A stretch of DNA of 64,000 nucleotides from Siphonodentalium dalli (lineage: Eukaryota > Mollusca > Scaphopoda > Gadilida > Siphonodentaliidae). Below the pieces are notes generated by a model that had not been told where the DNA came from, ran no database searches, and was given only the letters and a program-made list of their open reading frames with translations. Where the stretch lies: positions 61,536,609 through 61,600,608 of the forward strand of contig CP136066.1 in NCBI GenBank assembly GCA_032622095.1, read 5' to 3'. Positions 51,713 through 62,372 of the stretch are shown here, piece by piece. Positions within the stretch are counted from its first letter, which is position 1, and each line of letters starts with the position of its first letter. The translations under genes were made by a program, and so were the position numbers.

Positions 51713-52500
51713 ACCGGGGTATTCTATACACTCAGGGGGGATACCCTGGGTAATCTATACAATCAGGGTGTTACCTTCCTGTACGCTATTCGTTTAGGCC
51801 CATATAGAGCTTATTTAAGTTTTCAAATATTGCCAACATGAGCTTATTTCGCGCAATTTTAAAATAAGCTCAGTTTCACATAAACAGACTGTTACTTGGT
51901 GTTCATATTCAGATAGTTCTCAGGTGTCCAATCTCAAATACCGACCTCGTCGCCATCCGTATACTACCGATTACGTCGACAAAACGATGGCAAATAATTT
52001 AAGATAATAATAAATTGGGATATCAAATCGTGTAATATAGTAGTGTCTTAAAATATGAAAATTACATTTCCAAGAATAAATAAACAAAAAATGTGAAGAT
52101 GACAACAAATATTTAACAAGACAGTCAATGACTGTGGGTCGCTCACCAGACTGTAAAGACTGAGAAGAATGGGACTCTGAAGACTACAAGAGTCAGTACG
52201 TGACAATATCACTTAAGACAAGTAGTTCTAAACATGGACATAGATGGAGGTTCTCCGATGAGCAGGGCTCTTCAACTTGAAATTTCTAATTGCACACCAC
52301 TGACAAATCTCCAACCTCTTACATTTTACAGAAGACAACCATACCACAGTACTAAGTTCACAGAAATCATTTTGCACACCCCTCTTAGGTTGAATTTTAC
52401 AACTAGTACAAGGATATAGGAGAGTTAAATCTCTTATCTCTGCCCCTATTAGAACAAATGTGAATCCCCATCTATGAGATCCATTCATCTAGTAATATCA
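51713..52500. other. Spacer right of the array
   Basis: It holds a fragment of the TGTTCTCGTGAAAATAAGC-type MITE family at about 51780-51890 (TTTAGGCCCATATAGAGCTT .. GAGCTTATTTCGCGC). The rest shows no convincing coding or repeat structure. Confidence 0.4.
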
Positions 52501-52527
52501 ATATACCCTCCCCCCCAATATCCAATA

Positions 52528-52690
52528 GGGTATGATTTCACCTGGATAAGTGGTACGTGGTTAAGAAAATAATATTGGAACAGCCAAGTCTGTATTTAGT
52601 ATGTCTGATCTTTGCAGAATGAGGTCCACAAAAGGTTAATTTAATGACACTATTCCCCAAGGTGGAAAAGCATCAACGAATTCACCCTAT
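52528..52690. repeat. Diverged direct repeat, copy 1
   Basis: GGGTATGATTTCACCTGGAT .. TTTGCAGAATGAGGTCC .. TTTAATGACACTATTCCCCAAGG. It is a sister of the copy at 53079-53235. Confidence 0.6.
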
Positions 52691-53060
52691 GGGGACCTCA
52701 TTTCCTAAAATGACCCAATTTGAACAAATCTGAACCCGGTCACCCAAGGCCCATCCATACCAAATATAAGCTAATATAGGCTCAATGGTTCTTGAGAAGA
52801 AATTTTAAGATTTACTATGGAGGGAAAGAGTTATGGCCCTAGCTTCGCACCTATTTGATATGATGAACTTATTTGAACAAATCTGATTGTGAGTCACCTA
52901 GGGAACATGCACACTGAAATATATAAACATATTTGGTCTTTAATATGGAGAAGAAAACAATTGTTGATAGACGGATGGATAGACATCCCAACAGACAGAC
53001 GAGTGGAAGGACCGCCTGACAGACATAAGACAAATTCAATCCAATATACCCCCCCCCCCA
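52690..53060 (+). repeat. Dispersed repeat ending in a GACA stretch and poly-C
   Basis: Two internal copies of TTTGAACAAATCTGA..GTCACC are about 158 bp apart (52713 and 52871). AGAGTTATGGCCCTAGCTTC lies between them. It ends with GACAGAC microsatellite sequence and an 11-base C run at about 53049-53059. The same family occurs at 53993-54336. Confidence 0.6.
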
Positions 53061-53078
53061 TGTTTCTTTGAAAAATCA

Positions 53079-53235
53079 GGGTATGATTTCATCTGGATAA
53101 GCGGTGGTTAAGAAAATAATATGCCAGCCATGTCTGCATATAGTGTGTCAGACATTTGCAGAATGAGGTCCCCAAATGGTGAATTTAATGACAATATTCC
53201 GCAAGGTGTGCTAGCATCACCAGATTCATCCTCAG
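53079..53235. repeat. Diverged direct repeat, copy 2
   Basis: This is the counterpart of 52528-52690, separated from it by the dispersed repeat, which was probably inserted between the two or duplicated with them. Confidence 0.6.
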
Positions 53236-53566
53236 TCTGATTAGGCCTCACCAGCCATGGGAAACCTATATAGGAACAGATTTAAGTTCTAAAGTTGAAG
53301 TTTGTAATGCACACCCATTGAGCACCTCAATTATGCATTTTATCTTCTGCAAATTGGGGGGGGGCATAGAAACTGAACAGAAGGGAAAAAGTAAAAAAGT
53401 AACTAAAACAAAATTTCAATTTGATACTTAAGATACTTCCCAGAAGATGATGCCTAAGCAGAATTAGGTCCATGGAGGGTGTATTTGGTGATGCTAGCCT
53501 GCTGTACAGGGTTGCAACACTAAATTGACCCTCTGGGGACCTCATTATGCAAATGTCAGACACTAA
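53141..53566. mobile_element. Small element with about 34-bp inverted ends
   Basis: TAGTGTGTCAGACATTTGCA, GAATGAGGTCCCC (53141-53173) is the near reverse complement of GGGGACCTCATTATGCAAAT, GTCAGACACTA (about 53535-53566). The interior is imperfectly palindromic too (GCTAGCATCACCA/TGGTGATGCTAGC). No transposase is present, so it is MITE-like. Confidence 0.5.
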
Positions 53567-53990
53567 ATTCAGGCAGTTTGTTTAAAATTGCTAGCAGTAA
53601 TGTTTACACAAGCTGCCAGTTGACATTTTATTGTAATCTAGATTAATGACATGTGTCTCTCTCTGTCTATCCACAAAGATATATCTGCAACTTTAATAGA
53701 ACAGGTATTAAAGTTGGAAGCTGGAGATGATATCCGTTGGAAGGGATGTTGGTTGGGTGCAGGCCACTGCAGGGTGTGGTGGGTCTGGGCCATATGGGAT
53801 GGGTAATGGAATATTTCTGTAATTTCATTAAAGATTAAAGTTTCATAACTCTGCAGATGTTATAATGGTGTCACTTTTTTCAAATTTTATAAAATGTTTA
53901 AAAACTAATTTTTTTGTTTGTTAAATTGAGCAAGGTGAAAATTCAAAAAATCTTAATTAAATTTTTTTTTTAGTTACGTCACTGGCTCCG
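53567..53990. other. Spacer with a doubtful 51-codon frame
   Basis: A plus-strand frame at 53651-53806 reads ISATLIEQVLKLEAGDDIRW and is preceded by a pyrimidine-rich TCTCTCTCTGTCTATCCACAAAG that could be a splice acceptor. I do not recognise the peptide and there is no matching donor or neighbour, so it is not called as an exon. Confidence 0.2.
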
Positions 53991-53992
53991 CC

Positions 53993-54336
53993 CACATTCG
54001 ATCCAGTGACCTCATTTGAACAAATCTGAATAACAGTCCCCAAGGACCCTTTGTATCAAATACGAACCCATTCGGCCCAATGAAATTTGAGAAGTCGTTG
54101 TAAGAATTACTATGGTGGCAAAGAGTTATGGCCCTGGCTTCGCAACCATTTGACCCAGTGTCCTCATTTGAACAAATCTGAATGAGAGTCACCTAGGAAA
54201 CATACACACCAAATATGAACACATTCGGTTTCATGGTTCCAGAGGAGAAGATGTTCAAAGAATTGTAGATGGACGGACGGACGGACGATGGACGGACGAA
54301 GAGTGATGACAATAGCTCCACCTGAGACGAGCTAAT
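53993..54336 (+). repeat. Dispersed repeat, same family as 52690-53060
   Basis: Two internal TTTGAACAAATCTGAAT copies lie about 149 bp apart. AGAGTTATGGCCCTGGCTTC, a GGAC microsatellite (about 54270-54298) and the terminus TAGCTCCACCTGAGACGAGC follow. This copy keeps the full 3' end. Confidence 0.6.
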
Positions 54337-54736
54337 AAAAACGTGAGACAACCAGCCCCAGAAAATCTGGACAACCCACCCTAACATACGCCCGCGCGAG
54401 TTGTCCATGTGGTCCCGATTCGGTCTGTAGTCAGATGTACTATATACACATGTATATAGTTGTATATACAGGAACGGGACCATCCGCCCCAGGCACAACC
54501 GACACCAAACGACCCGGAACAACCCGACCCAATTAAAGTACGAACTATGTTTTGGTTTAAACCTTTAATTAAATTAGGATAAGATATGGTAAATTGTAGT
54601 TGTGATACACTGCATGGACATAATGATATAGTATTCTGTATGAAATATGAAGAATATTTTAATATGAATATATACGGAAGTACAACATATGTATATGAAA
54701 AAGGAATGTATAGTACATGTATATGCTACTTCACAG
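54337..54736. other. Spacer with a short hairpin
   Basis: GGTCCCG near 54410 pairs with CGGGACC near 54476, enclosing ACTATATACACATGTATATA, itself near-palindromic. Nothing else is supported. Confidence 0.3.
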
Positions 54737-55003
54737 CCTGTTCTCGTGAAAATAGCCACACTCCCGGCTTATTTTAATGAGCGAAATAAGCTCATATCAA
54801 TATAGGCTCTGTGTGGAGATAAACGTACACTATGGGAGTACATGTATGGTTTCCATAAAAATAAGCACGTAACGGTCTTATTTTAATGAGCGATATAAGC
54901 CCATATTGGTATTATTTAATCACAATATACGCTCTATATGGACCTAAAACTCAGTTTATAAAACAGTCCAATATGGGACTATCTCCCATATTGTCATTAT
55001 TAA

Positions 55004-55480
55004 AGGTACTCAATCCGATAAAACTCCTCTCAATTACTATTTCAATGGCTTCGGTGGTCAAAAATATTTGATTCGAGTCGAGGAAGTCACCCATCAAAGC
55101 TCAGATTTGTTAGATATCGATTTTAGAAATCTATTATTTTTCATTATCGGGAATTCTTTCTGGCCCAGAAGAGTCAAAATTTCGTTATTATTACCACTTG
55201 ATTATAGAGTTATCCATCCTTGTCTGTTTGAATAGAGTTTTGGCGTAAAATCTCGAGCAGGTTACCAAATTGACGGCAGTTATTAGTACTCATCTCGAGC
55301 AATTAACAAATTTCAAAAATCAATATCTAATAACTCTGAGCCTTGTTTGATGGGTTCCTCGACTCGAATCAAATATTTTTTACCCCCAAAGCCAAAGTAA
55401 TAGTAATATAGGACCCTCTGATCGGATTGTTGTTGTTGGAATCTGTTGAGATGGGGACCCTCTTTACGGATTGAGTACCT
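55004..55480. mobile_element. 477-bp MITE flanked by TTAA
   Basis: Ends AGGTACTCAATCCG and CGGATTGAGTACCT are perfect inverted repeats, flanked by TTAA on both sides (55000-55003 and 55481-55484). It splits a copy of the surrounding family. The arms extend inward imperfectly for about 200 bp and share ATATTTGATTCGAGTCGAGG. A TTAA target suggests piggyBac-type mobilisation; a TA target (Tc1/mariner type) is an equal reading of the same junction. Confidence 0.75.
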
Positions 55481-55860
55481 TTAAATCTACCGTTTTTCAT
55501 CGCAACTTATCCTCGCGAAAATAGGTTCATATTGGGCATACATATTAACATATGTTTCAATGGACTTAATTGATTCAGAAATAAGCCATTAGTGAGTTTA
55601 TACCCGTTATTTAGTTGAATGAAGCGAGCCGCAGTTAAAACACATTATAAAGAGCGTGAATCTGGTATGTCGTGTCGCAACATATCCTCCCTCAAATAGG
55701 CACATAATCGGCCTATAATGTGAAGTAGGTACATTTTATTGTGAAATAAGCAGATAATAGATCATATCCGTCATTTCGTTTTATGGCGCGGCCACATTGA
55801 AAACACATGCTATAAAGAACATACACATGAAAACCGTGAGTTGGCTTATTTGTGTCATTT

Positions 55861-56010
55861 TCTGCACACAATCTGATTACAATCGACTCATTAGCAGTCG
55901 ATAATGTGACTAAAATTGTCTCATTTTCAGCACATTATCGACTTAAATTTATGAGATTCTAAGCATATTATCTACCTAAAAATGTTTATGTATAAGCAGA
56001 TAATCTGCGG
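55861..56010. mobile_element. Second MITE family, copy 1
   Basis: Imperfect inverted ends TCTGCACACAATCTG and CAGATAATCTGCGG surround TCGATAATGTGACTAAAAT..TCAGCACATTATCGACT. Two sister copies lie at 57569 and 58815. Confidence 0.55.
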
Positions 56011-56675
56011 GTTTTCGGGAGAACAGGCTGCATGTCGATAAACAAGTTTAGGTTGTTAAATAATGACAATGGGAGCTTAATTCGCTCATTAAAATAAGCC
56101 CGTTTCGCAGCGTTATGTGCTTATTTTTACGAGAACAGGACGAAACACATCGTCGTGCAAATAGGTTCAAATTGGACCTACATGTAGCTATTCGCATAGG
56201 TTGATATTTGAAATAATTTGATTATGAAATAACTCCATAGTGAGCTTAAATCGTTATTCCGTTATGGCCGCAGTGAAAACATTATAAAGATCGTGAAATT
56301 GGTAAGTCGTGTCGATGAAAAGAGGCAGATTAAATCATTTCAATTTGGGCTTGATATGTATGGAAATAATCCCATATTGTACTGTTTTATTTATAAAAAC
56401 AGTGTGTTAGATCCATATTGAGCGTATATTGTGGCAAAATAATTCCAATATCAGCTTATATCGCGCATTAAAATATGTCCGTTTTGTACTTATTTTCATG
56501 AGAACAGCATGACAAGTCTTGAGTTGTTTAATCGTGTTCTCGTGAAAATAAGCACAATACGGGTTTTCCTCATATTGAAATAACCCATATACATGTACAT
56601 GTAAGGCTGTTTTAATAACTAGCGTTTAGGCCTTATGGCGCGTATTTCAGTTTTCAAATAATGTCAACATGCAGA

Positions 56676-57181
56676 CTGTTCTCGTGAAAATAAGCACATA
56701 AACGCCATGTTATTATGAACTAAATATTGCCATTATTTAACCGCAGTATACGATATGGACAGAAAATGCGGGTTTTAAGACAGTCTAACATGGGACAATT
56801 TCCATACGAAATATGCCCATATTGGCACTATTTAATCTATCTACCTATTCTCATCGAGATAACTTACTAGATTCACGCTCTTTAGAAGGTATTTTCACTG
56901 TGGCCTGTGCCATTCTACGGAATAACTGGTATACGCTCACGTGGGCTTATTTCAGAATAAAATAAGTCCAATATGAACTGTGTGAATATTTAGGTCCAAT
57001 ATAAACCTGAGGATATGTTGAGATGAAAAAAAGTAGATTAAATAATACCAATATGGGCTTACATGGAAATAGTCCAACATTTGACTGCTTTAAAAATCGC
57101 GTTTAGGTTCAATAATGGCAGTATGAGCTTAATTCGCTCATTAAAATAAGCCCGTTATGAGCTTATTTTTACGAGAACAAG
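56676..57181. mobile_element. TGTTCTCGTGAAAATAAGC-family element
   Basis: It starts CTGTTCTCGTGAAAATAAGC and ends GAGCTTATTTTTACGAGAAC. The interior carries ATATTGCCATTATTTAA and AAACAGTCT..ATGGGAC modules typical of the family. Confidence 0.6.
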
Positions 57182-57568
57182 CTGCATATTGTCATTATTT
57201 GATTATTTGATTATTATAACAGCCCTATATGGGATATTTCAATATGCGATAAGAACATCTTATGATTATTTTTGCAATTTGTGTTGTGGAATACAACACA
57301 AATAAACCAACTCAAGACTGTTCTCGTGAAAATAGGCACATAATAATATGATACAAGCCCGTATTGTCGCCAATAGTCCCGATTCCAGAAGTAAATATTT
57401 ACAATTGAGCGTAGTTCAGACGATGATTTCTATGGAGAGGTACGGTCGATTTACTTGACATAGCGCCTGAATGCTAACTTATCAGTTTCACATACCCGTA
57501 CAAGTCCATAATATGTCTTTAAAGTGCGTACATCTGATAAGCTGTGGGTTGGCTTAGTTGTGTCATTG

Positions 57569-57725
57569 TCCGCTCATAATCTGCTTAGAATTGTTCCATT
57601 ATGAGGCGATAATGTGACTAATTTGGTATAATTTTCAGCACATTATCGACTCAAAATGAGAGTGTTCATAAGCAGATTATCTACCTAGACTATTTACTTT
57701 TTATATAAGCAGATAATGTGCGGGA
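57569..57725. mobile_element. Second MITE family, copy 2
   Basis: Ends TCCGCTCATAATCTGCTTA and TAAGCAGATAATGTGCGGGA are inverted repeats of about 19 bp. Target duplications were not resolved. Confidence 0.65.
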
Positions 57726-58443
57726 ATTTGGGGAACAGGCTGTTTAAAACGGTACAATATGGGACTATTTACATAAGAAATAAGCCCATATTGGCATTAT
57801 TTTATCTACCTTAGTTTATCACTTACTTACCAAAGCTACCCTAATTGTATTGTTTTTACTGAAATAAACCCATATCAGTATTATTAATCTAGCTTTTTTC
57901 ATCGACACAACCTACCAGATTCAAGCTCTTTATAGTCAATGCTGCCCTCGCCATTCAACCGAATAATGGCTATAAGCTTACTGTGGACTTATATCAGAAT
58001 CAAAAGAACCTATGTGAATACTTAAAGGTCAAATATGAACCTATTTACATGAGGATATGTTGCGATGAAAACAAATTAGATTGAATAATACCAATATGGG
58101 ACTAGTTCGATAGAACAGTCTGATATTGTCTGTTTAAAAAGCCGCGTTTATAGGTCCATATATATAGCGTACATGTATACATATTAAGTTAAATTATACC
58201 TCTGTATGAGCTTATTTCGCTCATTAAAATAAGTCCTGTTTTGTGTTTATTTTCACGAAAACAGACTGCAAACTGCCATTATTTGAAAACTAAATAAGCT
58301 TCATATGGGCCTAAACGCTGGTTATTATAACAGCCCTATATAGATATTTCAATATGCGATAAGCTCGTCATGCTTATTTTAGCAATTCGTGTAGTGGCAC
58401 AACACAAATAAACCAACTCAAGACTTACCATGCAGACGTCACC

Positions 58444-58514
58444 CTGTTCTCATGAAAATAAGCACATAACAATATGAGATAGGCACGTGGTGTGCTTATT
58501 TTCACGTCAACAGG
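58444..58514. mobile_element. 71-bp solo hairpin of the TGTTCTCG family
   Basis: CCTGTTCTCATGAAAATAAG .. CTTATTTTCACGTCAACAGG: two element ends almost joined, leaving only about 30 bp inside. It is probably an internal-deletion derivative. Confidence 0.6.
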
Positions 58515-58814
58515 CTGGAAAACAACACGATTAAACAACTCAACACTGGCCATGCAGAACGGCCGTATTTTAACGAGCGATAATTTTGGCATTATTTAAT
58601 CGCAATATATATAAGCTCTATATTGACCTAAATCTCGGCTTTTAAAGCAGTACAATATGGGACTATTGCCATATGTTACTAAAATGCTACATTCCTCCAG
58701 TTGACATAGCGCCTGAATGCTAACTTATCAGTTTCACATACCCGAACAAATCCATATTATGTCTTTAAATAGCGTACATCTGAAAAGTTATGGGTTGGCT
58801 TAGTTGTGTGATTG

Positions 58815-58960
58815 TCCGCACATAATCTGAATTGCCCCATTATGAGTCGATAATGTGACTAAAATATTCTCATTTTCAGCACATTATGGACTGAAAATGA
58901 GGACATTCTAATCAGATTATCTACCTAAAATAAATTATTTATAAGCAGATAATGTGCGGA
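58815..58960. mobile_element. Second MITE family, copy 3
   Basis: Ends TCCGCACATAATCTG and CAGATAATGTGCGGA are inverted repeats with a single mismatch. The interior is palindromic around TTCAGCACATTATGGACTGA. Confidence 0.65.
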
Positions 58961-59223
58961 ATTTTGGGGAACAGTCTGTTTAAAACACAGTACAATATGG
59001 GACTATTTACATACGAAATGAGCCCATATCGGAATGATTTAATCTGCCTTTTTTCATAAACACAACTTACCAAAGCTACGCTCTTTGTAGGGTGTTTGGC
59101 GCCATTCAACGGAATAAGGGACTCAGTATGTACTTATTTCAGAATCAGATAGTTCCAACATAAACCTGTGAATAGTTACATGTAGGTCCAATATGAACCT
59201 ATTTGCACGAGGACATGTTTCAT

Positions 59224-59686
59224 CCTGTTCTCATAAAAATAAGCACATAACGGGCTTATTTTAATGAGCGAATTAAGCTCATACTGGCATTATTTAACCT
59301 CAATGTTTTCATCGACACGACATACCAGACTCACGCTCTTTAAAATGTGTTTTAACTGTGGCCCATGCCATTTAGCTGAATAGCGGGTAGTAGTTCACTG
59401 TGGGTTTATTTCAGAATCGAATAAGTCCAATATGAACCTATGTGAATCTTTAGATCCAATATGAACCTATTTTAACGAGAATATATGTTGCGATGAATAA
59501 AGGTGGATTAAATAATACCAATATGGGCTTATTTCTTATGGAAATAATCCCACATTGGACTGTTTTAACATCCTTGTTTTAGGTTCAAATATAGCATACA
59601 TATATAATGAGTCTTAATAATTCCAATATGAGCTTATTTCGCTCATTAAAATAAGCCCGTTATGGGATTATTTTCTCGAACACAGG
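59224..59686. mobile_element. Complete TGTTCTCG-family element, 463 bp
   Basis: It begins CCTGTTCTCATAAAAATAAG and ends with the inverse GGGATTATTTTCTCGAACAC, AGG. Inverted arms of about 75 bp include GGGCTTATTTTAATGAGCGA and its complement. Non-coding. Confidence 0.65.
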
Positions 59687-59720
59687 CTGGAAAACAACAC
59701 GAATAAACACATGACTTACC

Positions 59721-60063
59721 AATCAATCAATCAATCATGTTTATTTGTACGTTACACCATATATGGTCAAATGTACATGAACACAGAATAACAAGACAAA
59801 ATGGACGGATTACATGAAACAAAGTTAAGTACAATGTAACAACAATGATATATGGCGGTATATGCTTATATATGACAATATACATATGTTATACCGGTAT
59901 ATGCCTATCATACGTTCAGATAATATATGTAGATGATTGGCAAACATACCATTCAGAGTTGATACTGGCAACACTGACATGGTCTCAAGTCGAAGAATCT
60001 TTGTTCCTTTTTTGTTGTACTCGATTTAAGAGTCGTTACTCTGTTGCCAAACCCCTTTCTTTT
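59721..60063 (-). other. 3' UTR and ATTG tail of the LINE
   Basis: After the stop codon, the minus strand ends TACAAATAAACATGATTGAT followed by further ATTG units. A simple-repeat tail is typical of several LINE clades. Confidence 0.7.
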
Positions 60064-60260
60064 TCAATCCATAGTGGACAAAGTGTGCACCAAAGCCCGC
60101 ATAGTTTTTGAGTCGCTGCTGATCATTATTTGTTTAAATAGTTGCTCGTTGGGGATGTTTAACAGATTGGGTGATATGTTCTCGTCTGACAGAAGAAGTA
60201 CAGTAAATAATTGTCGATTTCATTGCATGTTTCGCAAATTCGGTCCGCTTCGTCGAAATC
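60064..60260 (-). pseudogene. LINE ORF2 C-terminus, downstream of the foldback insertion
   Basis: It reads DEADRICETCNEIDNYLLYFF then C, the CxxC..(H)..C pattern that ends many LINE polyproteins. A stop (TAA at 60161-60159) follows; the reading continues in another frame as NEQLFKQIMISSDSKTMRAL to a TGA at 60066-60064. The frame is therefore broken and cannot be functional. Confidence 0.65.
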
Positions 60261-60757
60261 TACGGCGGCCTGGAACCGCCACCTCCTCTTCAGTTAGTTT
60301 CCTGATATATCAGGTTACCTATCCTGATATATCAGGTTAGTATCCTGATATATCAGGTTACGTATCCTGATATATCAGGTTATTATCCTGATATATCAGG
60401 TTACGTATCATGATATATCAGGTTACGTATCCTGATATATCAGGTTACGTATCCTGATATATCAGGTTATTATCCTGATATATCAGGTTAGTATCCTGAT
60501 ATATCAGGTTATTATCCTGATATATCAGGTTACGTATCCTGATATATCAGGTTACGTATCCTGATATATCAGGTTATTATCTTGATATATCAGGTTATTA
60601 TCCTGATATATCAGGTTATGTATCCTGATATATCAGGTTATTATCCTGATATATCAGGTTACGTATCCTGATATATCAGGTTATTATCCCGATATATCAG
60701 GTTATGTCTCGACCAATCCAGAGTATCGTCTCATTGGCGGAGGCTTGTGGTTGGTTG
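60261..60757 (+). repeat. Left arm of the foldback element
   Basis: Its outer 40 bp match the right arm with one or two mismatches. Then come the palindrome array and an inner stretch ending TTGTGGTTGGTTG. Confidence 0.85.
60301..60701. repeat. 19 copies of CCTGATATATCAGG, left array
   Basis: The 14-bp perfect palindrome is separated by 7- or 8-bp spacers (TTATTAT, TTAGTAT, TTACGTAT), nine of 7 and nine of 8. The period is 21 or 22 bp, about two helical turns. Three copies carry a single substitution. Confidence 0.95.
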
Positions 60758-60780
60758 GATTCTTAGTCAATATTGTTAGG

Positions 60781-60849
60781 CCAATGTATATGCTCTTATA
60801 TATGCGAGGCTACCAGTAGGAGACTCGCATATATAAAAGAGTTCATTGG
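60781..60849. repeat. Hairpin beside the left arm
   Basis: CCAATGTATATGCTCTTATA .. TATATAAAAGAGTTCATTGG: an inverted repeat of about 26-28 bp with small mismatches and a loop of about 13 nt. Confidence 0.6.
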
Positions 60850-61004
60850 CACAGGTTTTTGCAAAATTTCAAGGAGCCCCAGTCACGGAAGTGTTAGCAA
60901 GAACCGAACCATCCACTGAGCGATGACCAGTCCATTATTAACCCTTTCTATACTAAATAATCATTGACGAGTAGTTCCCTTCGGAAATGATTAGATAATA
61001 AGTT

Positions 61005-62370
61005 CAAATGAAAGTGTCAATGACACTGTAGCTCAACGTTGGTAGGTGTTAATTTCATGCTGAGCTGTCAATAGAATGATAAAGGACTCCTATAGAAGAA
61101 GGAAAGTCAAAAAGTTACAATAATGTACGCAATGGGCTTGTATTCTGTAGATGATATTGTTATACCCCATTTTCCGTCCGTCCGTGCGTCTGTATGTGCG
61201 TCCGTCAGTACGTCCGTCGATGTCTGTTCATGTCATAACTTTAACAGTAGTGCTCAGATCTCAATGAAATTAGGTATGGATGTTCACTACTATGAGGACA
61301 TTAAATAGAGGTTTCCATCGTTTTGTTCGGATTTTCCATTGTTTATCTGGAAATTTTAGATTTTTGGTCCGTCTGATGTCTGTTCATGTCGTAACTTCAA
61401 CAGTTGTGCTGGGATCTCAATGAAATTTGGTATGGATGTTCACTAGTATGATGACATTCAATAGAGGGTTCCATTGTTCTGTTTCGCTTTTCCATACTAG
61501 AGTTATTCATCTTTGTTTATCTGGAAATGTTGGCTGTTTGGTCCATCCGATGTCTGTTCAGGTCATAACTTGAACAGTAATGCTCGGATCTCAATGAAAT
61601 TTTGTATGGATGTTCACCAATATGAGGACATTTAATGGCACATTCAACTGTTTTGTTTTGTTTTTTGTTCTATAGTTATTCATCTTTGTTTATATGAAAA
61701 TTCTGATTTTTTGGGTCCAATCTGTCCGAGTATAGCAGTCATAAGTTATAGATATGCCCACACTAGGCGGTAATCCACAAGGGGGTATGCACCGGACGAC
61801 AGTCCATCTCTTGTTTTCATTTAAAACATTTCACCAATAAATGAGGGATGCATGGTGTGCGAATGAAATCCTGCTGGCGGCCATGTTTTCTTTTCATGAA
61901 TTGCGTAATAATTGGATACCTCCCATGTTTTTCAATGACATTTTTGGTGGCTCCCATCTCCCAGAAGATCCATATGAAGTTCAGTAAGGACTATATAAAA
62001 GATGTGGTCTGTATTGTGTGCCAAATCATTTAGTCATACAAAGTTTAAAATCCAAAAGGGCGGAAATGCTTTCAACGAAATTCGGAAACATTTGATATCC
62101 CCAGAGGTGACCCAAAACACGCCTGTATAAAGTTTTAAAATATTTGTTCCGATATTTGTTCTGCTGGGTGTGCCAATGGATCCAAATTTGAAATCCAAGA
62201 TGACTGATGGCGGCCATGTTTTCTAACGAATTTCGGGAAAAAATAGATGGCTCCCATCTAGAGGTCACCCTGAAGATCCATATGAAGTTTGGTGAGGGGT
62301 GTGTGGTTAATCGCCTACATGTACTATTGTACATGCCACATCACTCATCCTCATCGTCACCAAACTTAAT
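61005..62370 (+). repeat. Third copy of the 160-bp tandem repeat element
   Basis: It opens with AAAGTGTCAATGACACTGTA like 3266 and 15338. Degenerate units with GGCGGCCATGTTTTCT follow the nested element (about 61880, 62208). It lies in the loop of the foldback element, so it was probably inserted there or captured by it. Confidence 0.55.
61150..61790 (+). mobile_element. Nested element with three internal direct repeats
   Basis: It starts TTATACCCCATTTTCCGTCC with a GTCC microsatellite and ends ACAAGGGGGTATGC. TGTCTGTTCA.GTC.TAACTT, then AACAGT.GTGCT..GATCTCAATGAAATT, repeats three times (about 61225, 61376, 61549). Non-coding; same architecture as 15991-16613. Confidence 0.6.
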
Positions 62371-62372
62371 AT

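Larger units (their letters stand above)
54737..59715. repeat. Cluster of nested MITE-like elements
   Basis: About 5 kb is composed mostly of copies, in both orientations, of a family with ends CCTGTTCTCGTGAAAATAAG and CTTATTTTCACGAGAACAGG. Next to each end is the hairpin-forming GCTTATTTTAATGAGCGAAA. Interiors share AAAACAGTCCAATATGGGAC, AGGTTCATATTGGACCTA-type and ACATTATAAAGAGCGTGAAT phrases. A second family and a TTAA MITE are inserted among them. No coding sequence was recognised. Confidence 0.75.

Noticed and set aside
53651-53806. Plus-strand 51-codon frame after a pyrimidine-rich acceptor-like tract
   Set aside because: Unrecognised peptide, no paired splice donor or neighbouring exon; too short to call.
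60301-60701. CRISPR-like regularly spaced palindromic repeats
   Set aside because: The spacers are only 7-8 bp and are themselves repeated, there are no cas genes, and the context is eukaryotic. It is part of a transposon arm.
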